This document shows, piece after piece, positions 1 through 5,066 of a DNA stretch of 5,066 bases (within the stretch, counting starts at the first letter, position 1; each line of letters begins with the position of its first letter). The stretch comes from Planktomarina sp. Lineage in GTDB: Bacteria; Pseudomonadota; Alphaproteobacteria; Rhodobacterales; Rhodobacteraceae. The stretch covers positions 16,540-21,605 of the forward strand of contig NZVF01000007.1 in NCBI GenBank assembly GCA_002698165.1, given 5' to 3'. The position numbers and the translations under genes are program-made. The notes below the pieces were generated by a model. The model saw nothing but the letters and a program-made list of their open reading frames with translations, was not told where the DNA came from and did no database searches.

Positions 1-389
1 TAGTTCTAAGCTACCAAGGACCAGCGGCAAATGGAATGCCGGAACTCCACAATTTGACCCCATTTTTATTAGTTTTACAGGACCGTGGCCACAAGGTAGC
101 CTTAGTAACAGATGGACGGATGTCTGGAGCTTCTGGTAAAGTGCCAGCCGCTATTCACTTAACGCCAGAGGCTGCTAATGATGGTCCAATATCACAAATT
201 AGAGATGGTGATATAATACGTCTAGATGCCAATAATGGAACTTTAGAGACTTTAGCTAAAAATTGGAGTGATCGCCCAATCCTGCATCCAAATTTGTCAG
301 AAAATGAGCACGGTCTCGGACGTGAACTATTCTCCATTTTTCGACGTAATGCTGGACCTGCCTCTGATGGAGCTGGAGTAGTAATATAG
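1..389 (+). CDS. edd: 6-phosphogluconate dehydratase, C-terminal part (5' end outside window)
   Basis: This gene enters from the left edge, in the frame whose first full codon is at base 3, and ends at TAG 387-389, so 128 C-terminal residues are visible of about 600 in the family. Edd is a cytoplasmic [4Fe-4S] enzyme of the IlvD/Edd family that dehydrates 6-phosphogluconate to 2-keto-3-deoxy-6-phosphogluconate (KDPG). The segment [12 protein letters not shown], then [18 protein letters not shown] followed by TPEA, is the family's conserved C-terminal block. The GRMSGAS version is typical of Edd, whereas dihydroxyacid dehydratase (IlvD) has GRFSGGT here. By analogy with IlvD relatives, the serine in MSG is probably the catalytic base. 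The end, with [12 protein letters not shown], also fits Edd. An ATG at 36 lies inside the conserved block and is not the true start. KDPG aldolase directly downstream confirms Edd over IlvD. The iron-sulfur ligands lie outside the window. Confidence 0.96.
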   Translation, partial: VLSYQGPAANGMPELHNLTPFLLVLQDRGHKVALVTDGRMSGASGKVPAAIHLTPEAANDGPISQIRDGDIIRLDANNGTLETLAKNWSDRPILHPNLSENEHGLGRELFSIFRRNAGPASDGAGVVI

Positions 390-391
390 GA
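388..391 (+). promoter_or_regulatory. Shine-Dalgarno of eda overlapping the edd stop
   Basis: AGGA lies 6 bases before the eda ATG at 398 and shares two bases with the edd TAG stop (387-389). This fixes the eda start and suggests that ribosomes finishing edd can reinitiate on eda. The coupling is inferred from spacing only. Confidence 0.7.
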
Positions 392-397
392 CATCAA

Positions 398-1030
398 ATG
401 AATCACAACAAAACAATAGCTAAAGTTTGCAACGCTGCCCCAGTAATCCCAGTCGTCACAATATCACGCATTGAAGACGCTCGCCCGATAGCACACGCTT
501 TGGTAGCCGGAGGCTTGCCATGTTTAGAAATTACTCTCCGCACTAAGGTTGCTCTAGATGCTATTGCAGCAGTTGCCGATGTCGAGGATGTTATAGTTGG
601 TGCTGGGACCCTAATAACAAGTGACCAGGTGAATGATGCAAAAGAAGCCGGTGCAGTTTTTGGTGTATCCCCAGGTTTTTCTACCACACTAATTGATGCT
701 ACAAAGCGTTTTGACCTGCCACTGCTGCCTGGATCAAGTACCGCAAGTGAAGCCATGCAGTTATTAGAGAAAGGCTTTAGCTATCAAAAGTTTTTTCCAG
801 CAGCATCTAGTGGCGGCTTTGAAAAACTGAGGTCTCTAGCAGAAGCTTTGCCCCAAATCACTTTTTGCCCAACTGGTGGCGTTACCAGTGAGAACGCAAA
901 ACAATATCTAAAATTGCCAAATATAATTTGTGTAGGTGGGAGCTGGATAACACCAAATGCATTAGTATCGTCTGGTGACTGGAAAAAAATTACTCAGATA
1001 GCCCGTCACGCCTCCGCCCTTCTGGAGTAG
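398..1030 (+). CDS. eda: 2-keto-3-deoxy-6-phosphogluconate (KDPG) aldolase
   Basis: This is a complete 210-residue protein, the normal length for the family (E. coli Eda is 213). It is a cytoplasmic class I aldolase (TIM barrel) that splits KDPG into pyruvate and glyceraldehyde-3-phosphate, the last step of the Entner-Doudoroff pathway. Many family members also act on 4-hydroxy-2-oxoglutarate. All key elements are visible: E44 and R48 in LEITLRT, T71 in GAGT, the Schiff-base lysine K131 in QKFFPA (equivalent to E. coli K133), FCPTGG at 156-161, and GGSW at 180-183, which helps bind the phosphate. The ATG at 398 is supported by AGGA 6 bases upstream. It follows edd after 8 bases and is almost certainly cotranscribed with it. 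Its last 41 bases are also the 3' end of the opposite-strand gene at 990-1289. The conserved C-terminal helix (ITQIARHASALL) suggests that eda is the constrained partner in the overlap. No strong terminator follows. Confidence 0.98.
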   Translation: MNHNKTIAKVCNAAPVIPVVTISRIEDARPIAHALVAGGLPCLEITLRTKVALDAIAAVADVEDVIVGAGTLITSDQVNDAKEAGAVFGVSPGFSTTLIDATKRFDLPLLPGSSTASEAMQLLEKGFSYQKFFPAASSGGFEKLRSLAEALPQITFCPTGGVTSENAKQYLKLPNIICVGGSWITPNALVSSGDWKKITQIARHASALLE

Positions 1031-1289
1031 TACGACCAGCTCTACCACCGCGCCGTTTTTTGTAAGGCGCAGGTTTAAGGGCTAACTTCAAGACCGATGT
1101 CATTGGATGTTCAGGAGCGGATGTACCATAGTATGAGAGACAAAATTTGATATGTTCAAATGGGTCTTCTAAAACCGGCACCTGAATAGCCCAATCAAAG
1201 AAAATTGTTTTACACTCAGCGAGCTTTATACCTTCAATATTATAGCTTTCTCGAATCAGACCTTTTGGGTCGGCCTCTTTGATTAACAT
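990..1289 (-). CDS. small conserved-looking protein of unknown function, cotranscribed with glnE
   Basis: This is a 99-residue soluble protein with no signal peptide or membrane segment. I cannot assign a function. Residues 1-70 are well mixed and look like a folded domain, with IRESYNIEG (12-20), AECKTIFFDWA (24-34) and HPMTSVL (61-67). From memory, similar short hypothetical proteins occur in Rhodobacteraceae; this was not checked. Residues 77-99 form a basic tail rich in arginine and glycine (KKRRGGRAGR, then GRRR). Reality as a gene is supported by position: its ATG lies 10 bases after the glnE stop, and AGGG (1298-1301) sits 8 bases before the ATG, overlapping that stop, so it is probably translationally coupled to glnE. 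Residues 88-99 and the TAA stop lie antisense to the last codons of eda (41-base convergent overlap). This distal tail may be a lineage-specific extension past an older stop. Confidence 0.75.
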   Translation of the reverse strand: MLIKEADPKGLIRESYNIEGIKLAECKTIFFDWAIQVPVLEDPFEHIKFCLSYYGTSAPEHPMTSVLKLALKPAPYKKRRGGRAGRTTPEGRRRDGLSE

Positions 1290-1297
1290 TTTCTAGA

Positions 1298-1301
1298 CCC
1301 T
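1298..1301 (-). promoter_or_regulatory. Shine-Dalgarno of the small gene, overlapping the glnE stop
   Basis: On the minus strand AGGG shares two bases with the glnE TAG stop (1300-1302) and is 8 bases from the ATG at 1287-1289. It decides the start of the 99-residue protein and suggests coupling to glnE translation. Confidence 0.65.
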
Positions 1302-4032
1302 AACCATTTTGAAGAAGTAGATCGATTGTTTTTATACATTCAATACGTTGGTTCAAGATAACTGTCTCCAAGTTTATGTTTAGATCCAAATCAGTCATAA
1401 GGTGAATGCGTTTACGCCCTTCAAATGCTAGCATACTCCGTTGATTTTCACCACCACACAACAGTATATCTAGCAACCTAACAGTAGACAAAAACTTAAA
1501 TATTTCAATTAATTTATTTAAATGGATTGAGTCAAAAAAAGTGGATGAAAGTCCACTGCGCAAATGGGCTACAATGTCGTTTTCAATGCATCCTTGAGAT
1601 AATGCAATCCCTTGTCCAATCAGCTCAATATCTTGCAAACCTCCTGGACCATTTTTGATATCCCAAGGATATTTTTGAGGTTTGGTTTCTACTAATTTTG
1701 TTCGCATATCTTTTAAACTTTGGCGAACCAATAACCAATTTGCTTTATCTCTAATTACATACTGCCTTATCTTTTCAATCCGGTCACAAAGTTTATTTGC
1801 ACCAGTAATTAGGCGGCCTTTGGTCAGCGCCAAATGTTCCCAAGTCCAGGCTTCATCAAAATGATAGGCCTCAAAACTATTTATGGAAGTAGCTACCGGC
1901 CCCGACCTCCCCGATGGACGCAATCTCATATCAACCTTATACAGGCGGCCATATCGGGTTGGAGCTGTCAATGCTGTAATCAAAGCCTGCGTAAGCCGAG
2001 AGAAATAACTCCGACAAGTCAATTTTTTTGCTCCATTTGAATTTTCATTTTCATCTGCATCAAAAATTAAAATTAAATCAAGATCAGACTCTGATGTAAA
2101 ATTTCTTGCCCCAAGCGAACCCATTGCCAGAATGGCAACATTAGACTTTTCAATATAGCCAAATTTTTTCTCAAAATCCTGCTGCACAAAATCAAACACA
2201 CAGGACAAAACCGTTTCCGCCAAGATAGAATATTGTTCTATGGCAACCCGGGGCGTAATCACTTTCTGTAGCAGATGAACACCAATGCGAAAATGCCACT
2301 CCTTGGTCCAAATACGAGCTATATCCAAACCAGACTCATAATCTTCTGAGCTATTTAATAGTTCCATAAGTTTAAATGGCAAACTATTTTTATCTGGCCA
2401 CGGAGCAAAAAACTCACCACTTAAAACTGCATCTAAAACACCTGAGTTTTGACCCAAATACCGCGCCAGAGCTGGCGCAATTACTACAATATCAGTTAAT
2501 AAATCTAAAAGCTTAAGATTTGCTGCAAACAACGAGAAAACCTGTACACCAGCCGGCAATCCCTTTAAAAAATTATCAAAGTGAATCAGCGCCTCTTTTG
2601 GGTCAGGTGCCTTATACAAACGCATTAAAATTTCCGGTCGAAGTTTCTCAAACAACGCAGTTGCTTTATCTGAGCGCATAGCAGGGTAGCTTGGCCAATG
2701 TTGAATTATCTCATTTTGACCAGTTATAAAAATTTCTGATTTATGCGTTCTAAGCGGAACAAAAAAAGTCTCTGCAATTTCATTTACAGCTTTCAAATGA
2801 TCAAATGTTTTTTTGTAAAATAAATCCAAACTTTGCCCTCTCATGGCAGCAATTCTACTAATTCCTTCCAACGTTGCTGGTAAACTTTGTGTTTGTGCAT
2901 CACGGATCATTTGAATGGCATGTTCTGTATGCCGCAAATAGGTATAACTATCTTTTAATTGAGACTGTTCCGTTTTGCTGATCCAGTTCTTTGCTAATAA
3001 TTTATCAAGGGCAGTCAGTGTTTGTGAGGCTCGTAAGTCAGGATCTCTACCACCAGAAATTAACTGCCGGGTCTGAGTAAAAAATTCTATATCGCGAATC
3101 CCACCTGCGCCAAGTTTAATATCATAACCATCAATAGACCTCATATTTTTAGTTTTAGTTTTTTCACGTACTTTTAATCGTAAGGAATGTGCTTCCTCAA
3201 TTGCCGCAAAGTCCAAATATCGTCGCCAAACAAATGGAACCATTTGCTGTAAAAACTCATAACCAGCTTTTTGATCACCTGCGCAAAAACGTGCTTTTAT
3301 AAATGCAGCCCGTTCCCAAGTTCGACCAAGGCTTTCATAATATTCAAGAGCGGAGGTCATACCAATACAAACTGGGTTAACTGATGGGTCAGGACGCAGT
3401 CTTAAATCAGTACGGAACACATAACCATATTCGGTAACTTCATTCAGTAATTTGATTGCTGCACGGGTTACCCTAACCAATACTTGACGCAATTTTGAAA
3501 TTTGATGCTGATCCATATTTCGATCATCAAACATCACAATTAAATCAATATCAGAGGAATAATTTAATTCATTAGCACCCATCTTCCCCATGGCAATGAC
3601 GAAAGTGTTAAAATCACAAGAAATTTTTCCTGATGCCTTATATGGATCAAGAGCAGATCGAAATGCTGCGGCGACAGCCGCATCTGCAAAATTTGTCAAA
3701 AGATGCGTTGTTTCAGTTAGTGAACAAGCGCCTGATAGCTCAGCCATTGCAAGATATCCTGCCGCCTGGCGTTTAACTTTCCGTAGGGTCCGCCCTGGAT
3801 CCTTACCTAAATCCCTCGGTATTATATTTTTTAGCGGATTATGTCGACAAATGGCCTCCGCAATCCACTCTTGTTCCTGACGGAGTATATTGTTTAAATA
3901 TGGACTACAGCCTCCAATGCCCATTAAAAGTTCTGCCAATGCACCGTTGGCCGCCCAATCATTACAAAGAGCCAATCCAATAGTAGGCTCAAATGGTATT
4001 GGAGCCTTCCTAATTGAATCGATTAATTTCAT
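1300..4032 (-). CDS. glnE: bifunctional glutamine synthetase adenylyltransferase / adenylyl-removing enzyme
   Basis: GlnE controls nitrogen assimilation by attaching AMP to, and removing it from, glutamine synthetase (GlnA), under PII (GlnB) and glutamine control. From the ATG at 4030-4032 it has 910 residues, close to E. coli (946). Two nucleotidyltransferase domains are visible. In the N-terminal adenylyl-removing half, GKMGANELNYSSDIDL carries the metal-binding D161-x-D163, followed by RTDLRLRPDP (about 207-216), RTWERAAFIKAR (about 237-248) and KLGAGGIRDIEF (about 306-317). In the C-terminal adenylylating half, MGSLGARNFTSESDLDL carries D650-x-D652, followed by DMRLRPSGRSGP (about 701-712), WTWEHLALTKGR and KNGPGGLQDIEL. 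Both active sites look intact. The frame continues upstream to a GTG at 4072-4074 (924 residues), but that start has no Shine-Dalgarno, and the protein from the ATG (MKLIDSIRKAPIPF) resembles family N-termini. The ATG has AGG only 3 bases upstream, so the choice is likely, not certain. It is divergent from bpt. Confidence 0.96.
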   Translation of the reverse strand: MKLIDSIRKAPIPFEPTIGLALCNDWAANGALAELLMGIGGCSPYLNNILRQEQEWIAEAICRHNPLKNIIPRDLGKDPGRTLRKVKRQAAGYLAMAELSGACSLTETTHLLTNFADAAVAAAFRSALDPYKASGKISCDFNTFVIAMGKMGANELNYSSDIDLIVMFDDRNMDQHQISKLRQVLVRVTRAAIKLLNEVTEYGYVFRTDLRLRPDPSVNPVCIGMTSALEYYESLGRTWERAAFIKARFCAGDQKAGYEFLQQMVPFVWRRYLDFAAIEEAHSLRLKVREKTKTKNMRSIDGYDIKLGAGGIRDIEFFTQTRQLISGGRDPDLRASQTLTALDKLLAKNWISKTEQSQLKDSYTYLRHTEHAIQMIRDAQTQSLPATLEGISRIAAMRGQSLDLFYKKTFDHLKAVNEIAETFFVPLRTHKSEIFITGQNEIIQHWPSYPAMRSDKATALFEKLRPEILMRLYKAPDPKEALIHFDNFLKGLPAGVQVFSLFAANLKLLDLLTDIVVIAPALARYLGQNSGVLDAVLSGEFFAPWPDKNSLPFKLMELLNSSEDYESGLDIARIWTKEWHFRIGVHLLQKVITPRVAIEQYSILAETVLSCVFDFVQQDFEKKFGYIEKSNVAILAMGSLGARNFTSESDLDLILIFDADENENSNGAKKLTCRSYFSRLTQALITALTAPTRYGRLYKVDMRLRPSGRSGPVATSINSFEAYHFDEAWTWEHLALTKGRLITGANKLCDRIEKIRQYVIRDKANWLLVRQSLKDMRTKLVETKPQKYPWDIKNGPGGLQDIELIGQGIALSQGCIENDIVAHLRSGLSSTFFDSIHLNKLIEIFKFLSTVRLLDILLCGGENQRSMLAFEGRKRIHLMTDLDLNINLETVILNQRIECIKTIDLLLQNG

Positions 4033-4106
4033 GCACCTAAATTGAGTAGCAATAAGCAAAACGTCAATGGGCACACAAAATCAAATACTTTGGGCACTAA
4101 TCTTAG

Positions 4107-4131
4107 CTATAGTCATCATGGATAACTATAG
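4107..4131. repeat. 7-bp perfect inverted repeat (CTATAGT / ACTATAG)
   Basis: CTATAGT at 4107-4113 is the exact reverse complement of ACTATAG at 4125-4131, with 11 bases between. It could be an operator for a dimeric regulator or a hairpin in the glnE leader. Neither role is shown by the sequence. The distal arm overlaps the outer arm of the next inverted repeat, so the two structures would exclude each other in RNA. Confidence 0.55.
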
Positions 4132-4163
4132 TTTCAATAAATAGCACTATTGAAATAGTATAG
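4126..4163. repeat. interrupted 13-bp inverted repeat with core TTTCAATA / TATTGAAA
   Basis: TTTCAATA (4132-4139) pairs perfectly with TATTGAAA (4148-4155) around an 8-base loop. The stem extends after a small internal loop (one base against three) by CTATA (4126-4130) with TATAG (4159-4163). A second palindrome, ACTATT-ga-AATAGT (4146-4159), is nested in the right half. No T-run follows on either strand, so it does not look like an intrinsic terminator. In such AT-rich DNA some palindromes arise by chance. Confidence 0.5.
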
Positions 4164-4184
4164 ATAATTTAACCAACTATACAA
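4157..4184 (-). promoter_or_regulatory. possible weak promoter for glnE
   Basis: On the minus strand, TATACT (4157-4162) is a good -10 (5 of 6 to TATAAT). It is preceded at 16 bases by TTGTAT (4179-4184), which matches the -35 consensus at only three positions. It would start a leader of roughly 115-120 bases for glnE containing the 4107-4131 inverted repeat. The AT-rich context makes chance matches likely. Confidence 0.25.
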
Positions 4185-4191
4185 AAAATAA

Positions 4192-4220
4192 TTGATAGCG
4201 TAATTGATATTTTTTAAAAT
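4192..4220 (+). promoter_or_regulatory. sigma70-like promoter for bpt
   Basis: TTGATA (4192-4197) matches the -35 consensus at 5 of 6 positions, and TAAAAT (4215-4220) matches the -10 at 5 of 6, with an ideal 17-base spacer. Transcription would begin near 4227, giving a leader of about 87 bases before the bpt ATG. This is the best promoter match in the intergenic region, though AT-rich DNA raises the background. Confidence 0.45.
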
Positions 4221-4313
4221 TTTTAATTTCATTTTAGGATTTAATGTAAAATACCAACGATAAACTAATCCCTGAAATTTGTTAAACGTTAAATAAAGTA
4301 TTATAAAAATTTT

Positions 4314-5066
4314 ATGCACCATACAGTCCCTTTAACATCGCAATTCTATGTCACTTCCCCACAACCTTGCCCATATTTAGAGGGCCTGGTGGAGCGCAAG
4401 CTGTTTACAACTCTGCAAGGACAAAATGCAGATGATATAAATAACGCTCTATCCAAGCAAGGCTTCAGACGATCACAAAATGTTCTTTATCGGCCAGCTT
4501 GTACAGATTGCTCAGCTTGTCTTTCCGCGCGCATAGATGTGCAAAAATTTCAGCTCAGTAAAAGTCAACGGCGTATTTTAACACGTAACTCTAATTTAAA
4601 AAGGCAATCAAATTCACCATGGGCGACAGAAGCTCAGTTTGATCTTTTTAAATCCTACTTGGACAGCAGACATACCAATGGTGGAATGACAGACATGGAT
4701 GTATTTGAATTCGCTGCCATGATTGAGGAAACTCCAATAAACACGAAAGTGATCGAATATAAAAATGAGAAAAATTCATTGGATGCAGTCTGTTTGACAG
4801 ATATTTTTGATGATGGAGTTTCTCTAGTTTATAGCTTTTTCAACACAGAAATTTCAAAGAAATCGCTTGGGACTTATGTTATTTTGGATCATATTCAGCT
4901 CGCAAAGGAAAAAGAATTACCATATGTTTACTTGGGTTATTGGGTGCAAGGAAGTAAAAAAATGGCCTACAAAGCCCAGTTTCAAGGAGTTGAAGTTTTC
5001 ATGAATGGGAAATGGGTTTCTTTTGAAAAAAATTACGACTACGAATCTGAATCTAAACTTAGTCAA
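4314..5066 (+). CDS. bpt: aspartate/glutamate leucyltransferase (bacterial Ate1-type aminoacyl-tRNA-protein transferase), 3' end outside window
   Basis: This open frame runs off the right edge after 251 codons with no stop; the family is usually about 240-285 residues, so little is missing. Bpt is a cytoplasmic enzyme that moves leucine from Leu-tRNA onto proteins starting with Asp or Glu, marking them for ClpS/ClpAP degradation by the bacterial N-end rule. Family signatures are [14 protein letters not shown] (11-24), [17 protein letters not shown] (47-63) with the cysteine series C63-x2-C66-x2-C69, SKSQRRIL (82-89), the GNAT-like C-terminal block [11 protein letters not shown] (184-194), and [20 protein letters not shown] (204-223). 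Many alphaproteobacterial copies are labelled arginyltransferase (ate); the Bpt group is preferred by resemblance. ATG 4314 is the only in-frame start after the TAA at 4290-4292 and begins at the family's typical N-terminus. It has no Shine-Dalgarno, which is unusual. Its start region is divergent from glnE. Confidence 0.95.
   Translation, partial: MHHTVPLTSQFYVTSPQPCPYLEGLVERKLFTTLQGQNADDINNALSKQGFRRSQNVLYRPACTDCSACLSARIDVQKFQLSKSQRRILTRNSNLKRQSNSPWATEAQFDLFKSYLDSRHTNGGMTDMDVFEFAAMIEETPINTKVIEYKNEKNSLDAVCLTDIFDDGVSLVYSFFNTEISKKSLGTYVILDHIQLAKEKELPYVYLGYWVQGSKKMAYKAQFQGVEVFMNGKWVSFEKNYDYESESKLSQ

Larger units (their letters stand above)
4033..4313. other. AT-rich divergent intergenic region between glnE and bpt
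   Basis: These 281 bases separate the divergent starts of glnE and bpt, and are clearly more AT-rich than the genes, especially from 4160 to 4313. The glnE-proximal part (4033-4100) is of ordinary composition and holds the alternative in-frame GTG. The centre (4107-4182) has repeated CTATAG/ACTATA words forming inverted repeats. The bpt-proximal part holds a sigma70-like promoter and an ATG-TAA pair. A minus-strand open frame of 62 codons crosses it (4134-4322), but its composition is what AT-rich DNA gives by chance. I see no RNA gene in it. Confidence 0.7.

Noticed and set aside
155..406. 83-codon minus-strand frame opposite edd
   Set aside because: It is a shadow of the well-conserved edd coding sequence, and the protein has no recognisable features.
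403..756. 117-codon minus-strand frame opposite eda
   Set aside because: It lies wholly antisense to the conserved aldolase and has the Ser/Ala/Thr-rich composition typical of antisense frames.
1050..1070. GCGCC / GGCGC hairpin with an 11-base loop just after eda, as a terminator
   Set aside because: The stem is only 5 bp, the loop is long, and only three Ts follow on the plus strand. The bases are also coding for the KKRRGGRAG part of the opposite gene, which explains the GC-rich arms.
3590..3880. 96-codon plus-strand frame inside glnE
   Set aside because: It is antisense to the conserved N-terminal part of GlnE, including its catalytic motif. The same applies to the smaller frames at 1682-1864 and 1834-2040.
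4033..4313. Small RNA, riboswitch or mobile-element remnant in the glnE-bpt gap
   Set aside because: There is no terminator-like stem with a T-run, no recognisable aptamer, no transposase fragment and no target-site duplication. Only AT-rich inverted repeats are present.
4134..4322. 62-codon minus-strand open frame overlapping the start of bpt
   Set aside because: The protein is dominated by K, I, N, Y, F and L as expected from AT-rich noncoding DNA. It has no Shine-Dalgarno, its start lies inside bpt, and it spans the inverted repeats.

Overview
The window looks like chromosomal DNA from an AT-rich alphaproteobacterium. The protein sequences resemble those of the low-GC marine members of the Rhodobacteraceae (Roseobacter-related). 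This placement is judged from remembered protein similarity, not from a search. Four recognisable housekeeping genes and one small uncharacterised gene fill almost all of it. I see no insertion sequences, phage genes, CRISPR arrays, tRNA or rRNA genes.

Left part, plus strand (1-1030): the 3' end of edd (6-phosphogluconate dehydratase) is followed after 8 bases by a complete eda (KDPG aldolase). Together they form the Entner-Doudoroff pair, turning 6-phosphogluconate into pyruvate plus glyceraldehyde-3-phosphate. The eda ribosome binding site overlaps the edd stop codon, so they look like one operon.

Middle, minus strand (990-4032, possibly to 4074): glnE, the bifunctional adenylyltransferase/adenylyl-removing enzyme that controls glutamine synthetase, is followed after 10 bases by a 99-residue protein of unknown function whose Shine-Dalgarno overlaps the glnE stop codon. 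This two-gene unit converges on edd-eda, and the 3' end of the small gene overlaps the 3' end of eda by 41 bases.

Right part: glnE and bpt (aspartate/glutamate leucyltransferase, N-end rule) are divergent. They are separated by 281 very AT-rich bases (4033-4313) with several inverted repeats built on CTATAG-like words, a good sigma70-like promoter pointing at bpt, and an ATG-TAA start-stop codon pair with its own Shine-Dalgarno in the presumed bpt leader. bpt is complete at its 5' end and runs off the window after 251 codons, close to full family length.

No clearly new biological system is visible. The points worth a second look are the small conserved-looking partner of glnE with its arginine/glycine-rich tail encoded antisense to eda, and the structured glnE-bpt intergenic region.
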